This document shows, one piece after another, positions 17,328 to 27,526 of a DNA stretch of 64,000 nt. A model generated the notes under the pieces. The model was not told where the DNA came from, ran no database searches, and saw only the letters and a program-made list of their open reading frames with translations. A program made the translations under genes and the position numbers. Within the stretch, counting starts at the first letter, position 1; each line of letters opens with the position of its first letter. This DNA is from Bradyrhizobium diazoefficiens (GTDB taxonomy: Bacteria; Pseudomonadota; Alphaproteobacteria; Rhizobiales; Xanthobacteraceae), in the NCBI RefSeq assembly GCF_016599855.1, contig NZ_CP067041.1, positions 1,922,001 through 1,986,000 on the forward strand, in the 5' to 3' direction.

Positions 17328-18437
17328 ATGTCAAAAGTTGCAACTGATAGGAAGATTCCATTGCCCCAACCTGCATCCCGGCGGTCCAGCCGGAGGTGGA
17401 GCCGTTATCCGGCCTTCGGCTTGGCTACCGTAGCGGTCGTCGGGACGGTGCTTGTCTTGCTTCGACCAGATGTGATGTCGGATCAGGCGCCGAGAGCCCC
17501 TAAGACAGAGGTCAAATTTTTGTTGGACGGGACGTATAGCGCGCGGTTCGCCGGCGAACTCACCGCATCCAAACAGGGATATTTTTCCTCTCACGTGCAA
17601 TTGGCTGCCCAGCCCGATGCTCCCGATTTTGTCCAACTGATCGCACACGAACATGCCATCGGCGTGACAACCGGCCAAAAGTTCCTGCTGGCGAGCTGGC
17701 GCGGAGTGCCTGTCACAGCCTTCGCTGCAAGCTTTTTGGACACTTCGGTCGCGATTTTCACTCTGGAGAGCTCCGGCCTGCGGCGACCCGCCGACCTGGT
17801 CGGCAAGCGGCTCGGCTGTCGGAAAGCGAGCGAGGAAGAGGTGATTTTTGATGCCATGATGGCTCAGCTGGGGCTTCCGCGTAGCCAGATCACGAAGATC
17901 CCGGACCGCAATAGCTTCGAAGCTCTGCGGGCAGGCGATGTGGATGCAATCGTTGCCGCGATCGACGAGCGACCGGATCCGGCCAGGCCGGATTTTTCCA
18001 AGCTCAATATCATACGGCCACAGGACTACGGCATCCACGTTCCGGGACTCGTCTATTTTGCGAGCAATGATCTCATGCACGACCAGCCGTCCATCGTCCT
18101 CGATGTCCTTCAAGGCCTCATCCGAGGCTGGCAATTTACCTATTCTGACTATGCACAGAGCGTGCCCGTTCTCGTTGGCGTGGACCCAAGTAGTCTCAAT
18201 TCCGGACGGCTTAAGTTCGAGCTTGAACAACAACGAGCCTTGGTCCTGCCAACGGGTGGTCGCATCGCCGATTACGACGAAAGCCGCTGGCGTACCCTCC
18301 GGGACATCCTGATCTTCGCCAAGTTGGGCGAAGAAGAGGTGCCGTTGGCTCAGGTCGTCAACTACCAACTTCTCAGGGATGTTTACCATCGTTCACCCGA
18401 CCTAGGTACGCCCGCGGCATTGAGTGGCGAGAAATAG
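17328..18437 (+). CDS. Membrane-anchored periplasmic substrate-binding protein (NMT1/SsuA-like), orphan
   Basis: 369 residues from ATG 17328; the upstream TTG extension is unlikely. A single hydrophobic segment (FGLATVAVVGTVLVLL) near residues 30-47 acts as anchor or uncleaved signal. The following domain has the NMT1/THI5-like pattern: FLLDGTYSARFAGELTASKQGYF, ELASSGL-like LESSGLRRPADLVGKRLG, and a ligand-binding second lobe. Relatives bind thiamine precursors, sulfonates or nitrate for ABC importers. No permease or ATPase gene is adjacent, so it may sense a ligand or serve a distant transporter. It is divergent from the sugar-phosphate transferase gene. Confidence 0.7.
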   Translation: MSKVATDRKIPLPQPASRRSSRRWSRYPAFGLATVAVVGTVLVLLRPDVMSDQAPRAPKTEVKFLLDGTYSARFAGELTASKQGYFSSHVQLAAQPDAPDFVQLIAHEHAIGVTTGQKFLLASWRGVPVTAFAASFLDTSVAIFTLESSGLRRPADLVGKRLGCRKASEEEVIFDAMMAQLGLPRSQITKIPDRNSFEALRAGDVDAIVAAIDERPDPARPDFSKLNIIRPQDYGIHVPGLVYFASNDLMHDQPSIVLDVLQGLIRGWQFTYSDYAQSVPVLVGVDPSSLNSGRLKFELEQQRALVLPTGGRIADYDESRWRTLRDILIFAKLGEEEVPLAQVVNYQLLRDVYHRSPDLGTPAALSGEK

Positions 18438-18628
18438 ACCTGGAAGCCACAGTTCTGCGCCATATCACCTCAAGCTCCGATCTGACCGGCCGCGTCGGTT
18501 GCCTTTCAGCCCGTAGGCTTGGTAACATCAACGGGTGATTTAGGGTGGTTCGCGGTATGATCACGCTCGCAGTCTCGTTTGAGAATTTCGAGGTGTGTCA
18601 AATCCGCAAAAGCGGGGAGCTTTTGGCG

Positions 18629-18901
18629 ATGTTCAAGACATTTTTAAGAGCGGCACTTTTGTCTGCGACGGTTTCTTTCCTCGCTGCGAGCGGGGCAACC
18701 GCAGCCATGCCGATCCCGACATCCGCGACCCTGCTTCCGGGGCAGGGGCACGTAATCCCAATCACCTTTTGGGCCCAGCCCTATCCGTATCGCTATGTGC
18801 CCTGGCGGCGCTGTCCGCTCGTGCGAGTGGAAACACCCTATGGCTGGTACATGGATCGTGTTTGCGCGCCGCTGGGCCCGGTTCTGCGTCGGGCATACTG
18901 A
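18629..18901 (+). CDS. Small exported hypothetical protein
   Basis: 90 residues from ATG 18629 with GGGGAG about 9 bases upstream. A clear signal peptide (MFKTFLRAALLSATVSFLAASGATA) precedes a short, aromatic and proline-rich mature part (FWAQPYPYRYVPWRRC, ETPYGWYMDRVC) with two cysteines. Such small Tyr/Pro-rich secreted proteins are common in Bradyrhizobium and have no known role. Confidence 0.65.
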   Translation: MFKTFLRAALLSATVSFLAASGATAAMPIPTSATLLPGQGHVIPITFWAQPYPYRYVPWRRCPLVRVETPYGWYMDRVCAPLGPVLRRAY

Positions 18902-19187
18902 ACAGCGGTTGTTTCGCGCAATCCCTTTCTGACCGCTGAACGCAGCTGCGAAAACTCGCCGGGCTGGCTTTGCTCATTTTTATGTCGCGGCCTGCCGTTC
19001 CTTTGTGCGCGCCGACCGTGTTCACTATGAATATGTTCGATCACAGGAACAGCGTGCCGCACGGCTGATGATTGTGTTACTGGCTTGCCCAATCTTAGGC
19101 ACCAATTCATTGCAAGGCGCAGCTTGCATCTGGAGATATCACGACAGCCGTGGTGTTGCAGTTGAAGGGGCGCCGCTAGAGGGCACG

Positions 19188-20162
19188 ATGACGGGGGTTT
19201 CAACCTACGATCTTACGGGTAAGCGCGTCTTTGTAGCGGGACACCGCGGCATGGTTGGGTCAGCGCTCGTTCGGCGGCTTGCGTCGGAAAATTGTATCGT
19301 CTTGACGGCTGATCGTCGTGAGCTCGATCTTACGAAGGAGGACCCAACGCTAAGTTGGTTCGAGGCCAATCATCCGCATGTGGTGGTCCACGCCGCGGCG
19401 AAGGTTGGCGGAATCGCGGCCAACAATAACTTTCCAGTGGACTTTCTCTGTGACAATCTGGCGCTGGAGCTAAACGTCATCCGCGCAAGTCATAGGATCG
19501 GCGTGGAACGTCTGCTGTTTCTGGGCTCTTCCTGCATTTACCCGAAACATGCCAAACAGCCGATGGCCGAAAGCGAATTGCTGACGGGATCGCTAGAGCC
19601 GACCAATGAATGGTATGCGATCGCCAAGATTGCCGGCCTCAAGATGTGCCAAGCATATCGTCGGCAATATGGCGATGACTTCATCTCAGCGATGCCGACC
19701 AATCTCTACGGTCGTGGCGACAACTACCATCCTGACCATAGTCATGTTCCAGCGGCACTAATCCGGCGCTTTCACGAAGCGAAGCTTGCTAGGGCGCCTA
19801 AAGTGACCGTTTGGGGCACGGGCACGCCACTCCGCGAGTTTCTTAGCGTCGACGATTTTGCAGATGCGTGTGTGTTCCTGGTGAAGAACTACTCGAGCGA
19901 CCTACCGATCAATGTCGGCAGCGGCGACGAACTCTCGATCGCGGAGTTCGCTGCGATGGTAGCGGACGTCGTGGGTTTTGATGGAGAGTTGAACTTCGAT
20001 ACGTCGAAGCCCGACGGCACCCCGCGCAAGCTGCTGGATAGTACTCGAATTCGCGCGCTGGGGTGGCGTGCTAATACGTCTTTGCGAGTCGGGCTTGCGG
20101 CCGCTTATGAGGATTTTCTCAAAGGATATGGGCGTCACCTAGAGGTGCCTGCGGTGAGCTGA
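19188..20162 (+). CDS. fcl: GDP-L-fucose synthase
   Basis: 324 residues from ATG 19188, preceded by AGAGGG; the longer frame upstream is not supported. It is an extended short-chain dehydrogenase: Rossmann motif [25 protein letters not shown] with the catalytic Ser, and YAIAKIAG for the Tyr-xxx-Lys pair. It epimerises and reduces GDP-4-keto-6-deoxy-mannose to GDP-L-fucose with NADPH. Its partner gmd is at 21645 on the other strand and manC at 22858, which completes the cytosolic route from mannose-1-phosphate. It supplies fucose for the polymer of module 1. Confidence 0.93.
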   Translation: MTGVSTYDLTGKRVFVAGHRGMVGSALVRRLASENCIVLTADRRELDLTKEDPTLSWFEANHPHVVVHAAAKVGGIAANNNFPVDFLCDNLALELNVIRASHRIGVERLLFLGSSCIYPKHAKQPMAESELLTGSLEPTNEWYAIAKIAGLKMCQAYRRQYGDDFISAMPTNLYGRGDNYHPDHSHVPAALIRRFHEAKLARAPKVTVWGTGTPLREFLSVDDFADACVFLVKNYSSDLPINVGSGDELSIAEFAAMVADVVGFDGELNFDTSKPDGTPRKLLDSTRIRALGWRANTSLRVGLAAAYEDFLKGYGRHLEVPAVS

Positions 20163-20228
20163 TCTGACAGGCTGCCGTGGGGTTCATTTACATCAGTTTT
20201 TTTATCAGTTTTCAATTGGACGTGCTCG

Positions 20229-21536
20229 ATGCGCATTTTGCTAGTCGGTATTAACTACGCGCCTGATCTGATAGGGGTCGCGAAATACAACACTGAGCTT
20301 TGTGAGAGCCTTGTTGGCGAGGGACACGAAGTCAGGACAATCACGGCGCCGCCTTACTATCCCGCCTGGAAGATCCCCGCGAACTTTCGCACCTCCTATT
20401 TTAGAGCAGTAGACGTCGATGGTGTTCCCGTAACACGTGTTCCGATCTACGTGCCAGCGCAGCCGTCGGGGACGAGACGTTTGGTCCATCATGCATCATT
20501 TGCGCTGACGAGCATGGTGCCCATTTTGAAGGAGTGCATCACGTGGCGGCCGGACATCGTGTTGTCTGTTGCTCCTTCACTAATGTCCGCTGCTTTCGTG
20601 TCATTCATCGCGCGCCGGACAGGTGCGCGGTCCTGGCTTCACGTTCAGGATTTTGAGGTCGATGCCGCTTTTGATCTGGGCTTGCTCAGAAATCAAAAGC
20701 TCCGTTCGGCTATGCTCAAGGTCGAGTCGGCTATCCTTCAAGCTTTTGATCGAGTTTCTTCAATCTCCCCGCAGATGGTTGATCGCCTGCGAGAGAAGGG
20801 AGTTGCGGTTGACCGGACGACGGAGGTCAGAAATTGGATCGATACGAGCTCGATTGTTCCTTCTCCACGGCAGACCAAGTACCGGGATCGGCTGGGTATT
20901 TCGCACCACGACGTTGTGGGCCTCTATTCAGGTACGATGTCCAACAAGCAGGGGCTCGACTTAATCATCGAAGCAGCTTCGTGCTTGGAGGGGTCACAAC
21001 CACACCTTCATTTTGTCCTTGCTGGCGAGGGCCCCCACAAGGCGAAGCTCGTTGAAACGGCAGCGGGACATCCGAGGATCCATTTCCTCGGATTGCAACC
21101 TGTTGAAAGCTTCAACGAGCTGATGGCGACGGCCGATTTCCACCTCATACCTCAGAAGGCAGAAGCGGCCGATTTAGTTCTGCCTTCGAAGCTGGGGGCT
21201 GTGCTTGCATCCGGTCGGCCTGTTATCGCCATGGCAGGAGAGGGTACAGGTCTCGCGGCAGAGATTGACGGCGCAGGTCTCGTTGTCCCGCCCGGCGACA
21301 CGCGCGCGCTCGCGAAAGCGATTGATGCATTGATTGCGGACTCTATGCGCTGTGACGAGCTCGGCGCTGAGGGACGCCGACGGTCGATCGCGCGCTGGGA
21401 TCGCCGAACAATCGTTCGTCGTTGGTTGGATGAAATGATCGCGATGCGTGGAACGTCAGCTAGATTGGCGATTAACGAAACTTTGTCCGGACCGTCTGCG
21501 TCCGTTCCCGTGAACGACGCTGTCCCGCTGCCCTGA
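20229..21536 (+). CDS. WcaI-like GT4 glycosyltransferase
   Basis: 435 residues, GT-B. The start MRILLVGINYAPDLIGVAKY and TAPPYYPAW are typical of the colanic acid transferase WcaI family. The donor domain has GLYSGTMSNKQGLDLIIEAA and a late LPSKLGAVLASGRPV block. WcaI adds a sugar, proposed to be fucose, in colanic acid assembly. Lying between fcl and gmd, a fucosyltransferase role is plausible but inferred. The residues after about 405 are low-complexity and probably disordered. Confidence 0.85.
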   Translation: MRILLVGINYAPDLIGVAKYNTELCESLVGEGHEVRTITAPPYYPAWKIPANFRTSYFRAVDVDGVPVTRVPIYVPAQPSGTRRLVHHASFALTSMVPILKECITWRPDIVLSVAPSLMSAAFVSFIARRTGARSWLHVQDFEVDAAFDLGLLRNQKLRSAMLKVESAILQAFDRVSSISPQMVDRLREKGVAVDRTTEVRNWIDTSSIVPSPRQTKYRDRLGISHHDVVGLYSGTMSNKQGLDLIIEAASCLEGSQPHLHFVLAGEGPHKAKLVETAAGHPRIHFLGLQPVESFNELMATADFHLIPQKAEAADLVLPSKLGAVLASGRPVIAMAGEGTGLAAEIDGAGLVVPPGDTRALAKAIDALIADSMRCDELGAEGRRRSIARWDRRTIVRRWLDEMIAMRGTSARLAINETLSGPSASVPVNDAVPLP

Positions 21537-21595
21537 AATGACGGGGGCCGTGCAGCGGGACGTTCTCTCAAGCGCGACAAAACGGAAGCAAAAAA

Positions 21596-21618
21596 AGCGG
21601 GAGCAACATGCTCCCGCT
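21596..21618 (-). terminator. Rho-independent terminator for gmd
   Basis: A 10-bp stem AGCGGGAGCA / TGCTCCCGCT with a 3-base loop lies 27 bases past the gmd stop. Read on the minus strand it is followed by a run of seven T, so it ends gmd transcription. It may also stop read-through from the converging WcaI-like gene. Confidence 0.85.
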
Positions 21619-21644
21619 TCGAAAGGACAAAGTTGTCCGAGTAA

Positions 21645-22736
21645 TCACTCGTGGCGTGGAAAATATCTAAATCCATGCTGCTTAATGAGCTCATCTCTTT
21701 TCGCGGACTCGAGATCTTCTTTCATCATCTCGCGTACGAGGCTCTCGAATGAGGTTTGGGGCCGCCAGCCAAGCTTTTCCTTCGCCTTGGAGGGATCGCC
21801 AAGCAAGGTGGCTACCTCAGTTGGGCGGAAATAGCGTGGATCAACTGACACCACACATTTTCCGTTTGCAACACAATAGCCCTTTTCGTCAACGCCAGAC
21901 CCTTCCCACCGGATCTTCATGCCGACTTCGCTCGCCGCCACGTCGACGAAGTCACGCACTGAATGTTGAACACCGGTTGCGATGACGAAATCTTCCGCGT
22001 TTTCTTGCTGCAGCATCAGCCACTGCATCTGCACATAATCGCGAGCGTGCCCCCAATCGCGCAACGCATCCAAATTGCCAAGATACAGTCGCTCCTGCAG
22101 GCCCAAATGGATCCGTGCCAAAGCACGCGTGATCTTTCGGGTCACGAAGGTCTCACCGCGCACAGGAGATTCGTGGTTGAAGAGGATGCCGTTGCAGGCA
22201 TACATCCCATAGGCCTCGCGGTAGTTGACCGTGATCCAATAAGCATAGAGCTTCGCTACAGCGTAGGGCGAACGCGGGTAGAAGGGAGTGGTCTCTTTTT
22301 GAGGAATTTCCTGCACCATCCCGTACAGTTCGGACGTGGATGCCTGGTAGAATCGAGTCGTTTTTTCGAGCCCGACAATTCGCATCGCCTCGAGAATCCG
22401 AAGAGTCCCCAAACCGTCGGAATTCGCAGTGTACTCGGGCTCCTCGAATGAGACGGCCACGTGGCTTTGTGCGGCGAGATTATAGATCTCGTCAGGCAGT
22501 ACTTGGCCCACAATCCGTATCAGGCTGGAAGAGTCTGTGAGATCCCCGTAATGAAGCCGAAACTGCGGGTTCGGCTCGTGGGGGTCGAGATAGAGATGGT
22601 CGATGCGATCGGTGTTGAAAAGGGAGGTCCGGCGTTTGATGCCGTGGACCTCGTACCCTTTTTCCAGAAGCAATTCGGCGAGATAGGCGCCATCTTGACC
22701 GGTAACGCCTGTGATCAGTGCACGTTTTTTTGTCAT
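21645..22736 (-). CDS. gmd: GDP-mannose 4,6-dehydratase
   Basis: 363 residues from the ATG at 22736; an open frame continues upstream but lacks family similarity. Motifs: [17 protein letters not shown] for NADP binding, [15 protein letters not shown] and [12 protein letters not shown] with Tyr-xxx-Lys, and [16 protein letters not shown]. It converts GDP-D-mannose to GDP-4-keto-6-deoxy-D-mannose, the substrate of Fcl. It is divergent from manC with about 120 bases between starts, so the two probably share a control region. Confidence 0.95.
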   Translation of the reverse strand: MTKKRALITGVTGQDGAYLAELLLEKGYEVHGIKRRTSLFNTDRIDHLYLDPHEPNPQFRLHYGDLTDSSSLIRIVGQVLPDEIYNLAAQSHVAVSFEEPEYTANSDGLGTLRILEAMRIVGLEKTTRFYQASTSELYGMVQEIPQKETTPFYPRSPYAVAKLYAYWITVNYREAYGMYACNGILFNHESPVRGETFVTRKITRALARIHLGLQERLYLGNLDALRDWGHARDYVQMQWLMLQQENAEDFVIATGVQHSVRDFVDVAASEVGMKIRWEGSGVDEKGYCVANGKCVVSVDPRYFRPTEVATLLGDPSKAKEKLGWRPQTSFESLVREMMKEDLESAKRDELIKQHGFRYFPRHE

Positions 22737-22857
22737 AATAATCTCTGGGTTGGTGCCGCTTCGTACGGGAAAACTGAAGCAATAGGGAGGTGGGCCTTGG
22801 AAAAAATACAAGCTTAGATTAACGGCCGAGTGGATACTGATTGGGCAGCACGTTGTC

Positions 22858-24354
22858 GTGCTAAGGTTATTCTCAATTCATGTAGCCGCCGTGAAATGGT
22901 CTTGTGGATCTCCTGTTACTTGCGGAAGCGAACTTGACGCGGAGGACAAACGCATTATCCCCCTGATCATGTGCGGCGGTGCCGGCACGCGGCTGTGGCC
23001 GGCTTCGCGCGAGGTGAGGCCGAAGCAGTTCCTGCCGCTGTTCGGCGCGCGCTCGACCTTCCAGGACACGCTGCTGCGCGTCTCCGACGCCGCGCTGTTC
23101 GATCGCCCGATCGTCATCACCAACGCGTCCTACCGCTTCATGGTGCTGGAGCAGCTCGCCGAGATCGGCATCGAGGCCGACGTGATCCTCGAGCCGATGC
23201 GGCGCGACTCCGGCCCCGCGATCGCCGCCGGCGCGGCGTTCGCGCAGAACCGCAGCAGTGAAGCGATCGTGCTGGCGCTCGCCGCCGACCATGTGGTGCA
23301 GGACAAGGCCGCCTTCGTCGCGGCCTGCCGCGAGGGCCTCGCTGCCGCAAGCACGGGACGCATTGTCACCTTCGGCGTCAAGCCGGAGCGGCCGGCGACC
23401 GAATACGGCTATATCAGCCCGGGTGAAGTGATCTCCGGCGAGGTGCACGCGGTCGCGCGCTTCGTCGAGAAGCCTGATGCGGTGAAGGCCGCCGACTACG
23501 TCAATTCGGGCTATCTCTGGAACAGCGGCAACTTCATGTTTCCCGCGGCCCTGCTGCTCGACGAATATCGCAAGCTTGACGCGGCGAGCGTGGAGGCCGT
23601 GTCCAACGCGGTTGCCAGCGCGGGGCGCGATCTCGGCTTCGTTACGCTGGAGCCCGAGGCGTTCGGCGCGGCGAAGGCGATCTCGATCGACTATGCGGTG
23701 ATGGAAAAGACCTCGCGCGCAGCGGTCGTGCCGGTGTCCTGCGGCTGGTCCGATGTCGGCTCCTGGCGCGCCGTGTGGGAGCTGTCCGACAAGGATCCGC
23801 AAGGCAACGCGGTGCACGGCACCGCGGTGTTCGAGGATTCGCGCAACTGCAACGTCACGACCGATCATGCGCTGGTTGCGCTCGAAGGCGTCGACGACCT
23901 CGTCGTCGTCGCGACCGCCGACGCGGTGCTGGTCTCGCGCCAGAAGGATGCCAACGGCCTGAAGCGCCTCGTGACGAAGCTGAAGGCGGTCGCGCCGAAG
24001 GTCACCGAGGAGCATCTTAGGGTGCATCGGCCCTGGGGCAGCTATCAGTCGGTCGACAATGGCGAACGCCATCAGGTCAAGCGCATCGTGGTGAAGCCGG
24101 GCGGGCGTCTGTCGCTGCAGAAGCACCATCACCGCGCCGAGCACTGGATCGTGGTCCGCGGTGCGGCGCGCGTCACCGTCAACGAGACCGTGAAGGTGGT
24201 GCACGAGAACGAGTCGATCTACATCCCGATGGGCGCCGTGCACCGGATGGAGAATCCCGGCAAGATCATGCTGGAACTGATCGAGGTCCAGACCGGATCC
24301 TATCTCGGGGAAGACGACATCATCCGAATTGAAGACGACTATCAAAGAACATGA
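22858..24354 (+). CDS. manC: Mannose-1-phosphate guanylyltransferase / mannose-6-phosphate isomerase
   Basis: 498 residues from GTG 22858; GTG 22891 is an alternative, since family members begin close to [12 protein letters not shown]. The nucleotidyltransferase domain has [20 protein letters not shown], the GDP-mannose pyrophosphorylase signature. The C-terminal cupin domain has [19 protein letters not shown] and is the type II phosphomannose isomerase part. It makes GDP-mannose for direct use and for Gmd. GC-rich codon use contrasts with the transferase cassette, so it looks like a resident gene. Confidence 0.93.
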   Translation: MLRLFSIHVAAVKWSCGSPVTCGSELDAEDKRIIPLIMCGGAGTRLWPASREVRPKQFLPLFGARSTFQDTLLRVSDAALFDRPIVITNASYRFMVLEQLAEIGIEADVILEPMRRDSGPAIAAGAAFAQNRSSEAIVLALAADHVVQDKAAFVAACREGLAAASTGRIVTFGVKPERPATEYGYISPGEVISGEVHAVARFVEKPDAVKAADYVNSGYLWNSGNFMFPAALLLDEYRKLDAASVEAVSNAVASAGRDLGFVTLEPEAFGAAKAISIDYAVMEKTSRAAVVPVSCGWSDVGSWRAVWELSDKDPQGNAVHGTAVFEDSRNCNVTTDHALVALEGVDDLVVVATADAVLVSRQKDANGLKRLVTKLKAVAPKVTEEHLRVHRPWGSYQSVDNGERHQVKRIVVKPGGRLSLQKHHHRAEHWIVVRGAARVTVNETVKVVHENESIYIPMGAVHRMENPGKIMLELIEVQTGSYLGEDDIIRIEDDYQRT

Positions 24355-24521
24355 GCGATGGAGGTTTGTCGTTCAATAATATCGAATGAAATTGTTTGCC
24401 CGAGTTTGGAGTTAATCGTTGGACACCTTCGGCTTGTCTTGGACGCTGCCCCGGTCTGGGACGGTTGATCGCCAGCACGCCGGCGCTGTCTTACGCAGAC
24501 CTTACAAGGTCACAGAGACAA

Positions 24522-24881
24522 TTAGTCTCGTGATGCGCTCCCTGCCCTTGCCATCTGAACCACGCCGCGCGCAAGCATAGCCAAGGTTATTCCACAGGCT
24601 CCCCCGGCCATCTTCACCAATGCATCAACAACTCGGCCATGCCTGTCGGGCGTCAGCAGTTGGAGTCCTTCCAGGACAACCGCGCTTCCGACGACGAGTA
24701 AAATGACGAGAACGGGCCGGTTCGGATAGGCGAGAACAAACACCGAGCCGAGCATAAAGAACGCGGCAAAATGCTCGAGATGAGGCGAGGCCATTTCAGG
24801 TCGGTCGTAGATCGGACCAAGCGTGACGAATGCCACAAAGGCAAGCGTCAGCCATCCAGCAATGAGGAAAAACCTAACCAT
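24522..24881 (-). CDS. VanZ-like membrane protein
   Basis: 119 residues from ATG 24881 (a TTG at 24911 would add ten residues). Four hydrophobic segments span the protein, with the VanZ-family pattern LEHFAAFFMLGSVFVLAYP and VLEGLQLLTPDRHGRVVDALVKMAGG. VanZ-like proteins are widespread, and in glycopeptide-resistance clusters VanZ lowers teicoplanin sensitivity. In rhizobia small VanZ proteins often lie near polysaccharide genes, but their function is not known. Confidence 0.75.
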   Translation of the reverse strand: MVRFFLIAGWLTLAFVAFVTLGPIYDRPEMASPHLEHFAAFFMLGSVFVLAYPNRPVLVILLVVGSAVVLEGLQLLTPDRHGRVVDALVKMAGGACGITLAMLARGVVQMARAGSASRD

Positions 24882-25313
24882 TCTTTGTCGATACCGGGAA
24901 TCCGGCGACAAGGCAACGTGTCGGGCAGTGCAGAGTTGAGCATTTGCCTAATGGCACGTCGGTAGGGTTACTCCCGGACTCTAAACAGCGCGTTCGATCC
25001 GCGGAATGGCTGATATTGTTAGCCCGCACCTAGGTGCTGACCCGCGAGCAAAGTGCGGCTTTCCGACGAGAAAGTGCTCAAGGTTGTTCGCTCAATGATC
25101 GCCAGGGCACCTCATGCACGAGGTGGGTGGCGGCGGCGATGACCCGCTCAGTTGCCCGAGCCTTCGATTTGAATCGACCGGGCTCGCGATGAGGCGGCCG
25201 TCGGGGTCACTGAAAACCGCGGGTCTCAAGGTGAACGTTCATCCGAGGTTTCGTGAAATGTTGGCCGATCGTGGAACGCGTGCATTGCGATGATATGCGT
25301 GTTAAAGCGCGTG
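24882..25313. other. Intergenic stretch without a recognisable gene
   Basis: 432 bases between the VanZ-like gene and a tiny exported protein that point away from each other. No open frame of convincing composition and no strong hairpin is seen. It should contain the promoters of both neighbours. Confidence 0.5.
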
Positions 25314-25526
25314 ATGTCGAAATTCATCATCGTTGCGATACTCACTATGGCTCCGGCCCTCGCGCAGACCGGCGCGCCCTCTGAGCCACCCCTGACCGAT
25401 CGAGAACAAGTCAAAGCCGATCGCGCGCGCGCCGCGGAGGACGAAAAAGCAGCACCGATTGCTCGCCCGTGGGATCGCGACGCGGACGGCAAGCGCCCCT
25501 GGGAACGCAAGTCGGCAAAGCCCTGA
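25314..25526 (+). CDS. Tiny exported hypothetical protein
   Basis: 70 residues from ATG 25314; ATG 25290 is an alternative. The signal peptide SKFIIVAILTMAPALAQ is followed by a highly charged mature part (DREQVKADRARAAEDEKAA, PWDRDADGKRPWERK). No family is recognised. It lies 66 bases upstream of another small exported protein, possibly in one transcript. Confidence 0.55.
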   Translation: MSKFIIVAILTMAPALAQTGAPSEPPLTDREQVKADRARAAEDEKAAPIARPWDRDADGKRPWERKSAKP

Positions 25527-25592
25527 AGGAGGAGCATTGGAGGAACCGGCCGATTGCGAGTGGATTGTTTGCCCAACAAGGGAGAGCCATCC

Positions 25593-25979
25593 ATGATCCG
25601 GACTTCCACGCTCCTGGCATTAGCGTACATCGCAGTTTCATCGGCAGCATTCGCCCAGGGCGGTGGTGGCGGTTCGGGTGGCAGCGCTGGCGGTAGCGCA
25701 GGTTCAGCAGCAAGTTCTGGCGCAGGAACGGGGACCACGTCGAGCAGCGCGACGTCCGGCCCCTCGGCACCGGCCGGCATGGGAATCCATGGCACCACCA
25801 CCGGCGCCAACGTGAACACCAACAACACGCCATCGAATCCGAACGTCCAACCTCCTACCGCGAATGGGAAGACCCCAGCTTCGACGCAAGCCGAGCGAAA
25901 CTCCGGGGTGGGTCATGCCGCCAACGGGGTGCCAATTGGAAGCCCCGGATCGGGCACCAGCGAGGAAGATCAGAAATAA
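25593..25979 (+). CDS. Small secreted Gly/Ser/Thr-rich protein
   Basis: 128 residues from ATG 25593, with GGGAGAG upstream. The signal peptide ends near SSAAFAQ. The mature protein is low-complexity: a GGGGGSGGSAGG block, then Thr/Asn/Pro-rich sequence (NTNNTPSNPNVQPP), and an acidic C-terminus. No fold or family is suggested. It resembles the Gly-rich tail of the secreted protein at 3211 only in composition. Confidence 0.6.
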   Translation: MIRTSTLLALAYIAVSSAAFAQGGGGGSGGSAGGSAGSAASSGAGTGTTSSSATSGPSAPAGMGIHGTTTGANVNTNNTPSNPNVQPPTANGKTPASTQAERNSGVGHAANGVPIGSPGSGTSEEDQK

Positions 25980-25995
25980 GCTACGGGATAGCCGT

Positions 25996-26390
25996 TTACA
26001 GGTGAGAGAACGGGCTGTTCATTGGCTCGGTATTTCCAACTGGCGCTGCGACGCTAGCTCTTGCAGGTGCCCGAGCGTCGCTGGCCTCCTTCGAGACGTC
26101 GACTTGGCAGGCAGACCAATCGACCGCTGACCCGGGCGTCGGCCGTGCCAGATCGAGGTCGGGGAGGGCGGCTTCTTCGATCTGCTTCTGGTAGGCGGCC
26201 TCGAGCATCCGGGCGTCCGCCGCCAGGAGAGTGTTCTTCAGGGGGAGGCTGGTCCTGACCCAGGCGAGGATGCCGTCGCCAGCTTCCTTGGAGCCAATTC
26301 GCCGAGCAGGCGGTTCAAGAGCTCGGCCGAGTGGTCCGGTGGGAGGAGCGAGGGACGGCGCGTGGCGGCCGAGAGGGAGTGCAGCTCGCC
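25996..26390 (-). pseudogene. Decayed gene fragment, possible HNH/recombination-type protein remnant
   Basis: No intact gene is present. On the minus strand one frame reads HSAELLNRLLGELAPRK (about 26283-26333), and another continues as SKEAGDGILAWVRTSLPLKN and LLAADARMLEAAYQKQIEE down to about 26170, as if one base were lost or gained near 26285. The wording recalls the N-terminal half of a rhizobial protein often annotated as a site-specific recombinase-like or HNH protein, whose C-terminal Cys/His part is missing here. The assignment is from memory and uncertain. Confidence 0.3.
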
Positions 26391-26411
26391 TCTATGTCAA
26401 GGCTCGAGCGC

Positions 26412-26684
26412 TTAGCGCGTGAACCAATAGCCATAACCCCACCAGCGCTGAGACACTGGTCGGGCTTCCGCCTTCATTGCAGCGACCTCTTCGACAGGGC
26501 GAAGAGTGGGGCCAAAGACTGCAGGCGGATACACATCGTCCCAAAACACGTATCCGGTCCGGACGTGAGCCGCTCGGTGATGTACCGGCGCAAGCGCGAG
26601 CTCCGCTGCTGGAACTGCGCTCGTCGTCAGCGCGAGAGCAAGGGTGAGAGAGCAAGGCAATACCCAAAAAGCGCGAAAGCCCAT
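26412..26684 (-). CDS. Small exported hypothetical protein
   Basis: 90 residues from ATG 26684. The signal peptide GFRAFWVLPCSLTLALALTT ends near AVPAAEL. The mature part is aromatic (GYVFWDDVYPP, RWWGYGYWFTR at the C-terminus). No family is recognised. The terminal Trp/Tyr motif recalls other small rhizobial exported proteins such as the one at 18629. Confidence 0.55.
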   Translation of the reverse strand: MGFRAFWVLPCSLTLALALTTSAVPAAELALAPVHHRAAHVRTGYVFWDDVYPPAVFGPTLRPVEEVAAMKAEARPVSQRWWGYGYWFTR

Positions 26685-27178
26685 GGAGCAAATCCTTCTT
26701 CAAAATGCAGCGAGCAATAATGCGACGGCTTTCAAAAGGTTGCAAGTGGATGGGCCTAGGCACGGTCGCGCAACTTTCGGTTTGCGGCGTCCCCCGGCCC
26801 GCCCGCACCGATAAAAATGTTGAATCAGCTCGAGCTTGGAGCGTTGGCTCTCGTCGGTAAGCAGAACGGGTCGCTCGCGCCGACAAGCGCCCAAGCCAAA
26901 CAGGCCGAGGCATCGGCGCACAAGAAGTGTCCAGGACGAACAATCTTTCGGCTTCAAGAACCACGATGTCGACACACTGCTTGGTCTTCATGGGTAAGGC
27001 ACTATTCAGGTCGGTTCCCATGGCTTCTTTAACTGCCGCCGTTTCGATCTTCTGCGCACGGCGAGAAAACCGGCCGGTCTCCACGTCCACATTCTGCCGT
27101 GTCCGCCAGGCCTTTTAGCCTTGCAGAGTTGGGGGCGGCGCCTCGCTTTTCACGAACGATAGATAGGGGCATGAGCAC
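26685..27178. other. Intergenic stretch without a recognisable gene
   Basis: 494 bases between divergent small genes. Several open frames exist on both strands, but none shows a domain or the third-position GC bias of real genes here. It may hold promoters for both neighbours and further decayed sequence. Confidence 0.4.
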
Positions 27179-27460
27179 ATGACCGAGCCCAAGAAGGACG
27201 CTCCGCGGCGATACATCTTGGATGGCGCCGGACAGCGCGTGATTGTCGGCCTGACGATCTCGGAGACGATCGAGTTCGAAATGTTGGACAATCCGGATAC
27301 TCGCTCGGGCGACCCTGACCCGCGTGGCGAAGCATGCTATGTCCACCAAGGCGATCGAGCGGGTCGTTGGTTGGAACTTTACCTAAAGCACGAGCGGGCC
27401 TGGAGCCGTTGGATGGCCGAAACGGGCGCACGATTGCAGACCCCGCCGTTGCTCAATTGA
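27179..27460 (+). CDS. Conserved-looking small cytoplasmic hypothetical protein
   Basis: 93 residues from ATG 27179, with GGGG about 10 bases upstream. No signal peptide. The sequence has RRYILDGAGQRVIVGLTISETIEFE near the N-terminus and a C-terminal helix HERAWSRWMAE. The family is not recognised. It converges on the phosphatase gene at 27527. Confidence 0.6.
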   Translation: MTEPKKDAPRRYILDGAGQRVIVGLTISETIEFEMLDNPDTRSGDPDPRGEACYVHQGDRAGRWLELYLKHERAWSRWMAETGARLQTPPLLN

Positions 27461-27526
27461 CATCGGATAGAGCGCCGGATCGTTGCACCGGACCGATCTT
27501 CGCTGGAACGGCACCTTTTGGGCCGT

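Noticed and set aside
22873..24345. 490-codon minus-strand frame opposite manC
   Set aside because: Antisense mirror of manC, rich in Arg/His/Asp as expected from a GC-rich shadow.
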